Assembly: GCA_963971285.1 (NCBI GenBank)
Contig: OZ020256.1
Span: 1,056,501-1,120,500 of the forward strand
Length of the DNA: 64,000 bases
Direction of reading: 5' to 3'
From: Astropecten irregularis
Lineage: Eukaryota; Echinodermata; Asteroidea; Paxillosida; Astropectinidae
A model generated the notes under the pieces. It had not been told where the DNA came from, searched no databases, and saw nothing but the letters and a program-made list of their open reading frames with translations. Positions 32,401-42,640 of this stretch are shown in pieces; the first letter of the stretch is position 1, and each line of letters starts with the position of its first letter. The position numbers and the translations under genes are program-made.

Positions 32401-34956
32401 GAGCATAAGACTCAGACACTATCTGACCTAACAAGGCTCTTCTAAGATCTGCAGGGATTGATACAAACTCGGCTCTTAACCAACCAAGCCATCAAGATAT
32501 CAACTTAGAATGAGATGAGCACACTAGGATTCTAAGGTCAGAAGACCAAACTGTACTTACGTGTTGCAGACTGAGCAATGATGGCATCTGTCTGGTTTAA
32601 TCACCTTGCAGATTCCACAGTAACGCATACCTAAAATGCACAACACAAGAAGAGTACATCGATCATTAATCAAGCCATGTAATAGGGAGTCTGGTTGGCG
32701 TAGCAGTTCTTTCCTTGCCTTTCACCTCTGCGGACCGGGTTCAAGTCCAGCTCGGTTCACAAGTGGATTGGGTTTTCAGTCCCTGCCTGATTCCGTGGAG
32801 TTTACCCAGAATATTACTCTGGGGTTTTCCTCCCACCTCTAAAACTGTATCTTCTTCTCATCATGTTTCCATAACAGGTTTCATCAGGCTTGCGAGCTAC
32901 AGTGCCTTGGGCACTTTTGAGAAATCCTTGGTGTCATTACCAGAAATAAATAATAATAATAATAATAAATAATATACAAAGGGTCCAATAACCTTAAGTA
33001 CAGAGCAATTGGACCCGTGAAATTTGACAAAAGACAGACCACACATCGTACTTACCTCCTCCATAAGTACGAGTCACTACAGGAAGCCTCTTGTCTCTTA
33101 CAAAACCTTTCAAAATCTCGATCTTCTCTTCATTACGGTCCTCTGCTTCGTACTGTTGAAGCTCGGAACTCGTTAAAAAGAACTGTTGGCACAAGAGATT
33201 AAAAGGAATGAGAAGAAGCAGTTAGAAGCATTCAGCAAAAAAGACACGCTCAATAAGTACATGATTTTTGAATGATTGTTTTGGTTTTGTTCTCGGGACG
33301 TATAATTTATATGCATCTCACAGTAGCATAAGAAGCACAAATACTAGCTACATATATAATGAATATATTAGTGGTCAGGTAATTCAAGGATTTTCCTTCC
33401 TTCTCTTCTCAACAGGACTCACCTCTGTGGGGACTTTGGCAACTGGCGTCCATATTGTCTTCCAGTAAGCCCATAGGAACATCACCAAGAAGACATGGTA
33501 CAAGACTAAATACAACACTGTTGAAATCAAAGAGAGAAAAAATGCAGGTATTCATTCATTTTTCCTATGATCAACAATTTTGTAAATTAACACAGACGAT
33601 GAAAGCTGAAAGACAGAAATAATGATTAACTTACACATCAATGGTACACTCCTATCGATAAGAATAACTGAAAGAAAACAGAAACAATTTCCAAGTTTGT
33701 TAGTTCCTGGTACAATGACATTAAGTTTACAATTTCAAGAACAATATTGTAATACATGAATGCTCAATTTAAAAAAAAGTCCAGTGTCTGCTCCTTTGTC
33801 TAGAATGAAAAGTTCCTATCTATAAGAAAGTACATTCAACTGAACTCAGATCTACTGTACATCAAATTTGTTTCATATATATATTTCACTGCATAATTTG
33901 TGTTTGTTGAGTGCACATGGAAAATGAGTTTCAGGCTGCAGTTCTGGTTATTTGACAACCTTTGACCTTTGGAATCCGAAATCTATTTTTCTAAACCTTT
34001 TTCCTTGTACAGATATTGGTCACTGTATTCAAACTGAATGCAAGTTTACAGCTGTAGAAGAACGAAAGCAATGAACGAGTCAGTTGATGTATTCTTTAGG
34101 CCTTGTGTTTATATCTCATTAGGGCGCCCCTTTTTATAACTGTGGTTCTCATTTCTTTTTCAACATACTTCAAAGTTCTTAATTTCTTATATTTTATATT
34201 GAATTGTGGGTACCCGGTTTCCCAACAATGACCATATAAACCGTCACTGTGCCATTTTTTAGTTTCATCAGGCTGGGGTAAGAACTAATGTTACATTTGC
34301 CGGCCAATCCCCCTTCCCATATTGGTCGTAAAATCTATAAATTGTCTTCATGTTAATTTTATTATAATGTCTTATTTGTCCATGATGACAATGATGGCAG
34401 CCATCCATAGGGTCTATTGCTGATCACGATATCCCACAACAACACAAAGCATCATGGGGTGGTGAAGGGCGCATCGTGTGCGCGTCGAGTATAGTGGATG
34501 CACCCTTTTAAATTAAAGGGTGCCCCCCTTCAGTTGAAATAACCGATCGACAATGTAATTATGAAAAAAAAGTCATAAAAATGTCAACAAAAAATCCAAG
34601 AATAATTTAACATTTATTCATGGGAATTTAATCTGCTGCAAAACTAACATATTGGCTGCATTTAAATAGTTTGATCAGAGAATGAAAGATAGGATTAGGA
34701 AGTATAGCACTGCCACTGGCACTGGGATCGGCTTGTTGTGCACAAACCCAACGCAATTGATATGATGACGAACTAAAAAAAAATAGCCATAAAAATGTCA
34801 GACCCTGGCAAAATCAAGTAGCGATCGGAGGATCCAACGATACTCACATATACATAATTCCACCACATATGCATAGTACGACCATAAAATAACAGCAGTG
34901 ATGAAAACCACGGGAAACCAGCCGCAGATTTTGAGGCACACACCCAAAACTCCCAT
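23496..34956 (-). CDS. ZDHHC20: DHHC palmitoyltransferase of the ZDHHC2/15/20 group
   Basis: Membrane enzyme that S-acylates cysteines of cytosolic proteins, normally at Golgi or plasma membrane. Coding exons 5' to 3': 34956-34848, 33667-33635, 33517-33423, 33182-33056, 32630-32561, 31205-31052, then one of 30342-30210 (7B) or 26129-25994 (7A), then 24934-24805, 24131-24016, 23808-23686, 23539-23496. The frame closes at 377 aa with 7B or 378 aa with 7A (human ZDHHC20 about 365). The N-terminus ([13 protein letters not shown]) matches the family's first helix. The Cys-rich domain has [20 protein letters not shown], then catalytic DHHC at 151-154 ([13 protein letters not shown]). The TTxE-like STLE forms at the exon 7/8 junction, followed by [18 protein letters not shown] and YWLLPIF. 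The tail is Ser/Asp-rich. Could equally be the pre-duplication ortholog of ZDHHC2, 15 and 20. Head-to-head with NUP54. Confidence 0.93.
24371..24699. repeat. 21-bp minisatellite in a ZDHHC intron
   Basis: Sixteen head-to-tail copies of a 21-bp unit starting GTGTGTCATTTGGTAGC. Copies are nearly identical except for AGCT/AACT endings and one shortened copy. A 6-bp insertion (GTACTT) follows copies 4 and 11, seven units apart, indicating a higher-order duplication. Because 21 is a multiple of 3, several frames stay open on both strands (CVSFGSS on +, LLPNDTQ on -), but it is intronic (between exons 24934-24805 and 24131-24016) and not a gene. Confidence 0.92.
25994..26129 (-). CDS. ZDHHC alternative exon 7A (fourth membrane helix)
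   Basis: 136 nt, phase 0 in and phase 1 out, encoding [20 protein letters not shown] ... NRSTL plus one base. Its acceptor follows an exceptional CT-rich tract (CTCTCTCTCTCTCTGTGTC ... CCTCAG) and its donor is CTAG|GTAAGC. It is homologous to exon 7B (FxIxFLF, FxLSV, STL) and occupies the same place in the protein. 7A resembles the vertebrate KFH[IV]xFLFFxxxMF segment more closely. Confidence 0.88.
26880..27470. repeat. duplicated module, copy 1
   Basis: Order of landmarks: TGCAGGGTTTAT...GAGC, GACATACGTACGATGACATCA, GCGAATACAAAATCATTT array (26985-27130), ATTGCCACGTATAGAA, CTATGGATCATTGCCGTTTTTCC, TGGTGCTGGTATTTAATATA. The same landmarks recur in the same order at 28050-28920, and the last part once more at 27775-27860. 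Confidence 0.7.
27880..27970. repeat. TACATG/TACA simple repeat
   Basis: ACATGTGCATGTACATGTAC and further alternating ACATGT/GTACAT palindromic units. Confidence 0.8.
28050..29030. repeat. duplicated module, copy 2, with 18-bp minisatellite
   Basis: Second copy of the module at 26880-27470, with a longer array (28190-28380, resuming to 28620) of the 18-bp unit GCGAATACAAAATCATTT. It ends with GCATTTCGATTAAGATTTGG and TGGTATTTAATGATATATAA, shared with 27785-27830. Confidence 0.7.
30210..30342 (-). CDS. ZDHHC alternative exon 7B (fourth membrane helix)
   Basis: 133 nt, phase 0 in and phase 1 out, encoding [20 protein letters not shown] ... NNWSTL plus one base. The acceptor has almost no polypyrimidine tract (GGCAATGCGTATAG); the donor CTAG|GTAAGG is like that of 7A. 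One codon shorter than 7A, with a homologous hydrophobic helix of different composition ([15 protein letters not shown] versus [15 protein letters not shown]). Confidence 0.88.
32685..32974 (+). repeat. tRNA-derived SINE with (AATAAT)n tail
   Basis: The head has a tRNA-like A box (GGTTGGCGTAGCAGTT) and B box (CGGACCGGGTTCAAGTCC). A unique 200-bp body follows and ends in AATAAATAATAATAAT. Head, body and simple tail are the hallmarks of a Pol III SINE copied by a LINE. It lies in the ZDHHC intron between exons 5 and 4. Confidence 0.8.
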
Positions 34957-35110
34957 CTTGTCTCAATGGAAACTCATGCACTAATGATTTTTAGTCATTG
35001 TGTAAATAGCGCCCTCTATTCTGCTCCACTTTCATGGCGCGTGTTGTGTTTTTTGCAAATTTGTGTGGTCTGTTAATTTTTTCCGTGTAGATTAGACGTG
35101 ATTTAGAAGG
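34957..35110. promoter_or_regulatory. bidirectional promoter, ZDHHC / NUP54
   Basis: The two ATGs are 154 bp apart on opposite strands. The interval holds AGAGGGCGC on the minus strand (35009-35017), the same 9-mer as in the ETFDH/Scm3-like promoter. No TATA box is evident. Confidence 0.7.
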
Positions 35111-38100
35111 ATGTCAACATTTTCAGGATTTGGAGCACCGTTTGGGGCGCAGAGTACCGCTACGACCAAGCCTACGTTTGGTTTTGGGAGCACTTCAACT
35201 GCACCAACGGGTATTTTTATCTATTTTTAGGACTTGTCATCACCGACTGCCATCCATGCTTATTGTCACGTGTTAGTTGTTGTTAGTGGTGTGCTAAATA
35301 AATGGACATGCCACGTGACAATATCATTTGACATTTATAGGCATATTCTTTTATATTCTTTAGTTTGTCTTTATTACCATTATTTCTAATTGCATTGTGG
35401 CAACATTTTCGCAGTCAGAGTTGTGCTTCATATCTTTGATATAATCAATTCACAATTATTGAATTAGGCCCTAATAAAAATTACGAGATTTTATTTTCGT
35501 TTTGTTTTTAGCCTGACCTAACGTTAGGCCCTGGCCTAGGGCTAGGCTTTACATGTTAATTATTTTTGGCCAAGCCTAATTCAGTGAATTCACTCGGCCC
35601 TATCATAGTATCAATTAAGGTCCTAGGCCTATTCAAAGTGAAAGTTAGACTTTTATTTCTGATAAATAAACAAGTAACTTCGTGAACATTTCCTGATGCA
35701 GCTGCAGCTGCCTTGGCGTGGCGCTACAATTGCAGAATACCCCGCCACTCACCTCTCCCTCATGCATTGAAGCTGTGTACATTGTCATTCTTGACCGCTC
35801 ATATGTTTGTGCACAGGGCTTTTGAGTGGCGGGGTATTCTGCCATTACTCCAAGCTTTGTTTTTTAATCAACAGGTTTTTCGTTCGGGGCTGCAAAATCT
35901 ACTGCACCAACCTTCTCCTTTGGGACCACTACGACGTCAGCGGTCACAACGTCAGCCCCGACAGCATTCGGGTTTGGCACTACTGGGTCTACCGCCGCAG
36001 GCACTGGGTTTGGGTTTGGCTCAACGGCCACTACTTCAGCCAGCACAGGATTTGGTTTTGGCACCAGCAGCCTGACAGGTTGGATTCAATTTAAGTTCAT
36101 CGTAATAATAATTATAAACTGAAGAAGAAAGAAAAAATTATTGGAGCAAGCAATTTTTCTTTGTTCACTTGTTAATGACTTAAAAATTCAGAAAGTTTTG
36201 GTTACCTGTATTTGATGATTTTATTTATATAGCGCAGCGGCATATCACAATATGGGGCCCCATTGACTCATTGAGCCTTTGAGAAAGATCCTTTTAGGAT
36301 CGAAACATCAGGCCCTCCTAAATGTTTTAGCATCAATTGTTTTGATTTGACTTTGATCACCTTTTTTCCTAAACATTTGATTTGATTTAGGTTTCGGAGG
36401 ATTTGGCGCAGCAAAGACGACAGCTCCTTCTCTCTTTGGAGGTTTTGGCCAGACCACCACGGCAACCGGCAGTGGTTTCGGCTTAGGGACTGCAACGACA
36501 TCCACAGGTAAAGGAACGCATGTACCCATGTCTCAGTGTTCCCAGTCAGCTCATTAGGGTGTGACTGAAAAGTCTCCGGGATGGCCTCGGGTCTTATTTG
36601 ATGTCTGATTTGCTCAAAGTCCATACATAATTCTCTGAGTTTCTTTGAGATATTATTGGGAGATTAGGGACAGAAAAAGTAGCTAGTCTTTGGGCCTCTT
36701 CGAAGTGGAGACTCAGGCTCTGGCCCCGTCATCCATATGCTGAAAGTATTAGGTTTTGGTTTTTCATTGAAGCTGAAGCTCTATTTTCCTTTTCAAAGCA
36801 GAGAATCTACTTCCGAACTGCAGCCAAAAGCCTCTTAATTTTGATACCAGTTATTTTAGAATGGATTCACGAAATGGAGCCGAAGCATGAGCCAATGTTT
36901 GGAAAAGGGCCTTAATGTGGTTTTAATGATGTAAAAAAAGAAAAACTCTGTCAAGAAAAAAACAACCGACAAGATGGATATTGAAGTTGGTCTTGTGACT
37001 TCATCTGTTACAGGCTTGGGAGGGTTCGGCACAGGCTTGGGTGGTGGTTTATCCACAGGCTTTGGCACGCAACAACAGCAGCAACAACAGCAGCTGCAGC
37101 AGCAACAAGGTATGAATTGCTAGCCCAGTAATTGCTCTGCATGGTTTATGCTACTGGCATTGTCAGTCAGTCTCTATTTGTTGGTCTAGGGGCGGATCCA
37201 TGGGCTGCATGCCCCCCCCCCCCATTTCTTCGAGCAAAAAAAAAAAGAAAAGAAAAAAGAAAGAAAGAGAAAGAAGAAAAAACAATATTTAGGGAGGGAG
37301 AAAGACTCAAAAAGAGAAGAATAAAAGTGAGAGACAAAATGAGCTAGCTTTGATCTCCCCAACATGCTTCCGTCGCTATTGAATTGGTGCATTTTGTTTC
37401 CACACCACCCCCCCCACCCCCGTTTTGGAAAATCGTGGATCCGCTCCTTTGTTCTACCATCATACCTCAGACAATGAAACTTGAATTTGTGTCTTGCTGT
37501 TTCCCATTTGTTAACCAGGTGTGGGCGCTGACCTGATCAGTATATCCAGTGCCTTGTTGATGCCCACCATCTACGGTGACGAGAGGGATGCCATCATAGC
37601 TAAATGGAACCAACTCCAGGCATTCTGGGGCACCGGCAAGGGTTACATCAACCAGAGTAGCTCAGTGCCCTTCACTCCTGAAAATCCCTTCTGCAGATTC
37701 AAGGTAGGTTCCTCTTGCCCTTGGCCAAGTAAATGTGCTGCTTAAATTTGGTAAGGGAGAGAAACTTTGATACTGGTTGGGCTCAGCCATTGGAAAGCCT
37801 GGCCAGTCCCAGGCCTTCAGGCCTGAGATCCTCCTCTTGTCAGCCCTGAATTTCACTCCAATGGAGACCGGTACTTGAAACCACGAAAGCCTGGCTTCTG
37901 GATACTGTCAATTATCAACATCTGTCAACCAGGTTTTGCCAACTATGATCCTGGACAAGGCAGGGGCTTGAAGTTGATAGTTCAAGGCTAGGGATTATAG
38001 AAGCCCAAGTGCCCAGACAAAGCTCAGGCCTGGCCTGGCTTTTCAGTAACTGAGCCCAACCAGCATTTAAGTTTTTCTCAACCCTCAGTATCATATCGTA

Positions 38101-41100
38101 ATGCAAATGTCTATCACTTCCAGCTAAATGACTTAATGCTTCCTGTATTCTTTTTTAAAATTAATGATTCAAGTTGGAGTTCAATCAAGCTTTTGGGGGT
38201 TCCTTTTTACATCCAGACTGTTGGCTACAGTGTCAAACCCACCTCAAAAGACGAAGACGGCCTCGTCATTCTGCTCTTCAAAAAGAAGGAGGAGGAAATC
38301 CGCAGCCTTCAACAGCAGCTGGTGGACTCGCTGTTCAAAATCCTTGGGAGTAAGCCGACACTGTCCGTCTGCGTGGAAGACGTGAAACAGCTGCCAGATG
38401 ATAAGTATGTACTCAGTCCTTGCCTAGACTCAGTATTATCGGTAGACTTAGGAGTTGTCTGACAAGATGTAGGATTTAGTCAACTTCACAATCATCAACT
38501 CAAACCCAGAGGGCTTGCTGGAATGAAAGAATTATAAAAAGACCTTTTGTATAGCTGGCCAATGGGATTTCGTGTGCACAATTTTAGCACAAATTGTCCA
38601 ACAATGGATTTATCATATACTTTCACTGTATACTTTCGCCCTATGCAACCAAAGTGTCCCGTTGTTTGAGCCAAAATTCAGACATTTATTTCATATTCTT
38701 TCTGAGAGCTTCCTCCAGCATAATTGTCCCAGTAGGAACCTAAGTGTAACAAACTGGTAAATTCTTGATTGTCTTGTCCAGGACGGAGGTCATCATCTAC
38801 ATCCAGGAGCGATCGCCCACGGGACTGACCAGGAGGATCCCGACGTCCACTGCCTTCAGCTTCTTTGGACAGTCCAACATCAAGACCCAACTGGGCAGCC
38901 TCGGAGTGGTGGACATGGTCCCTAAGCTGGCCCTGTCTGAGGCCCAGATTGATGCCTACCTCAGCACCCCTCCTGTAGGTGAGTATCTGGGGGCGTAATG
39001 GGGCATCCTCATCAGGTCACTGCTCTGTACGGAAATCCCTGATGACTTTATGAACAGGCCACATCTCTGTCTCTCTCTATCCTATGACCTCTTTTCCTCG
39101 AAGAAGATTGCTGATTCCCACCTTCAGCTGAGCAGTCAGCTCCTCTGAGAATCTCCTAATTTTGACCTTGTGCCTTTATCATCTTTTAGCCTTGTTTAGT
39201 GTCCACATTACAAACAGATTCATATTATTTATTTAACTGAAATTAAAGGTTGTACCTTTGTTAGTCCTGCCATTTTATTACTGATTCATTTCAATCCAAG
39301 TTTCTGCCTGAAAGTTCTAAAATGGATGGACATGTGTAATCTTCATGGAATGTATTTTATTTCTTGTCTCAATTTGTCAGGGTATGACCCGAGGCTTTGG
39401 CGACAAGCTAAGCTGGACAACCCAGACCCTGAAAAGTAAGTCCTGATCTCCATGAAGTTTGACTGTCAATGTTTTTGTCCATGTCTTTGGCCTAGAAATT
39501 TGAATGGCTGTGCAGGTTATTGTCCTGTATTGATTTTTCACTCATTTGATAATTTAAGGGTATCATTTTTTATATAGTTATGAATTATATTTGTGACAAT
39601 TTTAAAGAATGTATCAATTACTCTATTATCTTTTTGTTTTCTTAATTTTGGCATCATATTATATTTTCATTTTTAGACTGGTACCGGTACCGATGGTTGG
39701 TTTTCATACACTGAAGAGTAGGCTTGAAAACCAAGAGCAGCAGACTAAACAACATCAAGCCAGATTAGACGTGAGTCTGTTCAAAGATATTTTAGTTTGT
39801 ATTTGAGGATTACGACCACCAAGTAGCACAGCATCGAGGAAAGTCTGAACACATGCTGGACAGGATTCCAGTTCTCTGCTTTCAACATCTGTTAGAATAG
39901 CTCTTCCAAGCTGTGTTTTCTATACATTTTTGGGTGCTTGTTCACATTGATAGGCCTATCTGACTTGAGGTCGATTTCAGCAAACTCAGGACTTATGATG
40001 CATTGTAGCCCAATGTAGGATATGATGGGTTATCGTTCGTATTTCGAGTTACGATCGATCGTAGGGCTTAGTGAAATCGACCCTAGGCTTCTAAGCCCAG
40101 CCATAGCTTGGGACCATTGCATGCCAACCTGTGTGTTTATATAAAATCCACTTCCGGGAGACCACATACACAGTGAGCTGAGAAATGTTGACAGGCATTG
40201 GCCCCAGCTATGGTTGAATTAGTCCATTAGTTAATAGTTGGTAATCAGTGTTTGCCAAGCGAAACTCTTGGTGCTTAGCATATACATGCTCTTAACAAGC
40301 TCTAAAAAATGGTCCCAGATTCCAATACCGCATCCGTAACACAACGTTTGGATTTATTATCTTTGAATTGATTCTTAATTTGAAACAGATGATCAGTCAA
40401 GATACAGAGACCTTACAGCACAAGCAGACTACCATCCAGGCCAAGATAGCTGAGTACAAGAGGCGTCACCTGGAGCTGTCCCACCGCGTCCTACGGGTCA
40501 TGGTCCGACAGGAGACACAGCGGAAGGCCGGCACGGCCATCCAGTTGGAAGAAGAACAGCTCAGGACCAGGCTGGAGGGCCTACAGGCTGAGGTCAATGC
40601 ACCCACACAGATGAAGGTAGGCTTGGGCATTCTTACTGCTCTGATACCCAAACAAATGACATTCAGGACCTCCACCTCCAGTTGTCAAGAACACTTCCTT
40701 CCAACCTGTTGGCTTCTCTCTCTGATCTTTATCTGGGTCTTTTCACCCCCAGGGCCGACTGAACGAGATGATGTCACAAATCAGGCTGCATAGCCATCTA
40801 CCGTCGGGCCGCGGTTCGGAGCAGTATGCGATAGCCAGTGAAATGCAACAGGAAATCAGACAGGTAAAAGATTGCTCTCTCATTTAGCGAAAAACCAACA
40901 GAGAGCTCCAAGCTCACAACACTGAATATGGTGTACACCTTTGGGAAGGGAAATTGTTCAGAGGTTTTAGTCGGACCAGGGGTCGATTTCACCAAACTCA
41001 TTGTAACTTACTATCAATCGTTGTGATGCATTGCATCCCTACATACAATGTAGGATACGGTGGGTTATCCTTCGTAACTCAAGTTACGATCGATCGTAGG

Positions 41101-41496
41101 GCTTGGTGAAATCGACCCCAGGTGAGCAAAGAGGGCCGGGCTGGAACCTTGATCTGGTTCTTTGGGAACCATCTCTCTCTGAAGGAGAATTCTTTATTGC
41201 CACAATTATAAAACCTGTTACCGTGGCATGTCTCTTACCGTACAAAGCCTCAAATTTCAATTATTCTTTTACAAACCTCCGTTCTTGTTCTGAGAAAGGC
41301 ATCTTTAGATGTGTCTGAGTGACAATACGTTTGAGTCGTTTGAACTTTTTATAAAAACTGGCGGTGGCTTTTTTATCTGCAGCACCTGAAGCACCAGCAA
41401 GACGGTCTGAGTCACCTCATATCAACCATCAAAGAGGACCTGCAGGACCTGAAACTCATCGAGCAAGGTCTGCAAGAAAGCATCTCACAGCGCTGA
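35111..41496 (+). CDS. NUP54: nucleoporin 54
   Basis: FG nucleoporin of the central NUP62-NUP58-NUP54 channel complex of the nuclear pore. Twelve coding exons: 35111-35210, 35875-36078, 36391-36507, 37014-37109, 37519-37703, 38217-38404, 38782-38978, 39381-39435, 39677-39770, 40389-40616, 40753-40863, 41383-41496; 562 aa (human 507). Residues 1-172 are FG/GFG repeats with Thr/Ser spacers, ending in a glutamine-rich run. The conserved domain has WNQLQAFWGTGKGYI, NPFCRFKTVGYSV, KDEDGLVILLFKKKEEEIRS and SNIKTQLGSLGV. The C-terminal coiled coils read KLVPVPMVGFHTLKSRL, KQHQARLD, NAPTQMKGRLNEMMSQIR and QQDGLSHLI, all NUP54 hallmarks. AATAAA at 41904 would give a 400-bp 3' UTR. Confidence 0.97.
35732..35842. 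repeat. inverted repeat beside NUP54 exon 2
   Basis: GCAGAATACCCCGCCACT (35732-35749) and its exact complement (35825-35842), 75 bp apart, in the intron about 30 bp before the exon 2 acceptor. RNA could fold into an 18-bp stem. Confidence 0.8.
36263..36326 (+). repeat. GAGAAAGATCC...GGATCGAAAC dispersed repeat, copy
   Basis: CCTTTGAGAAAGATCC TTTT AGGATCGAAACATCAGGCCCTCC. It shares the block with 52298-52365 and 60988-61050. The GATCC/GGATC core can form a hairpin. Confidence 0.7.
36694..36893. mobile_element. MITE family B, copy in NUP54 intron 3
   Basis: About 200 bp. The left end is CTTCGAAGTGGAGACTCAGG; the right end (CGAAATGGAGCCGAAGCATG) aligns only loosely. The interior, with TTTTTCATTGAAGCTGAAGC and CTCTATTTTCCTTTTCAAA, matches the elements at 45856-46042 and 50523-50690 (the first in reverse orientation). 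Confidence 0.65.
37771..38064. mobile_element. MITE-like element in NUP54 intron 5
   Basis: 294 bp with inverted ends: TACTGGTTGGGCTCAGCC ... GGAAAGCCTGGCC on the left and GGCCTGGCTTTTCAG ... TGAGCCCAACCAG on the right. A related fragment is at 23312-23395. Confidence 0.75.
39969..40083. mobile_element. MITE family A, copy 1
   Basis: Starts GGTCGATTTCAGCAAACTC and ends GGCTTAGTGAAATCGACC, with the family's TTACGATCGATCGTAGGGCT. It has an internal deletion relative to copy 2. In the NUP54 intron before exon 10. Confidence 0.8.
40981..41117. mobile_element. MITE family A, copy 2, with target duplication
   Basis: 137 bp from GGTCGATTTCACCAAACTC to GGGCTTGGTGAAATCGACC, with internal TACGATCGATCGTA. 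Both sides are flanked by CCAGG (40976-40980 and 41118-41122), a perfect 5-bp direct repeat consistent with a target-site duplication. In the last NUP54 intron. Confidence 0.88.
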
Positions 41497-41903
41497 CTCA
41501 CCTCTTCAGTGATTGAGGATGGATCAAAAACCAGGAAAGAAATGGAAATATCAAGGCAAGTTTACACACTGGTGATGTGTTGAAAGGAGTCTTGGAGGCC
41601 CCAGGGTGTCTGTGATGCTTTGCTTTATCTCGGTCGCACTCTTGTTTCCGCGTTGGAATAGGTTGGGAGTTCAGTTAACAATTGCAGGATAGATCTATGG
41701 ATCAACATGGTCATCCCGGCGTACAATGACAGACTTCTATCCACAGTGAAACAGTTTGTACAACTCTCTGATGACGTGTTAGGAGCCGAATTGCAGACAG
41801 GACCCTCTTGTGTGCATGGATCGGAAGAGCATGGATTTAATTTTCATGACCTTGACGTGTTTGGTCAAGGAGTGCAAAGACGATGCAACTTCAGACTTCC
41901 GTC

Positions 41904-41909
41904 AATAAA
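41904..41909 (+). promoter_or_regulatory. NUP54 polyadenylation signal
   Basis: AATAAA followed by CATCATCTGTGTGAATTATG (GT-rich), about 400 bp beyond the stop. Confidence 0.6.
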
Positions 41910-42274
41910 CATCATCTGTGTGAATTATGTGTAATGAGCTAAATTCGGATACTTGATTAATATGCTGACGTCACACCAATATGGCCTCACACTGCTAGCC
42001 ATGCTGGAAGCATGGTACCACTGCACGATACGCAAATCTGTACATGTACAGTGTTGCCAACTCTTATCAAAATGAGGAATAAGGCACAAGGTGAAAAATA
42101 CATATTCGAGTCTCTTTTACGTGTAACCAAAAGTACACGTAAACTTGCTGAAGTTTGCTAGTGGCAGCCTCATTTAACCATGACAACTGCATTCCAATTT
42201 TTTGTGTAACGAATATCTACTTCGCAGATGACTGTGAAATTAAACAATATTAAGCACGTCTGTTACTCTCCTAG

Positions 42275-42423
42275 GGTCGATTTCACCAATCTCTTCGTAA
42301 CTTTAATACTATCAATCGTAGGACTTTTGATGCATTGAAGCCCTACGTGGGATAAGTCCCCTGCGATGGATTATCCTTCATAACTGTAGTTACGATCGAT
42401 CGCAGGACTTCGCGAAATCGACC
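42275..42423. mobile_element. MITE family A, copy 3
   Basis: 149 bp, GGTCGATTTCACCAATCTC to GCGAAATCGACC, with TTACGATCGATCGCAGGACT inside. No clear target duplication. Confidence 0.85.
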
Positions 42424-42532
42424 CAGATGGTGTAAAATCTATTTTTACAAAGATGTCTTCTGAATGGAACCCTGAAGCAAAGCTGGGACTAGGGAGGCCG
42501 CACCCTAGGGCTGGATTACGTCCTGTCATCAG

Positions 42533-42640
42533 GCTGGCTAGCTCAGATGGGAGGCTGGTACATTAATCACGGGTCTCGGGTTCAGGTCCTACTTTAGTCA
42601 ACTTCTCTTGGCTTATGCCAAATGATATTAAACCTTCACA
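42533..42640 (+). repeat. tRNA-like SINE fragment
   Basis: GGCTAGCTCAGATGGGAGGC followed by GGGTCTCGGGTTCAGGTCCTAC resembles A and B boxes of a Pol III promoter. The anticodon arm does not fold, so this is a SINE head and not a tRNA. Confidence 0.6.
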
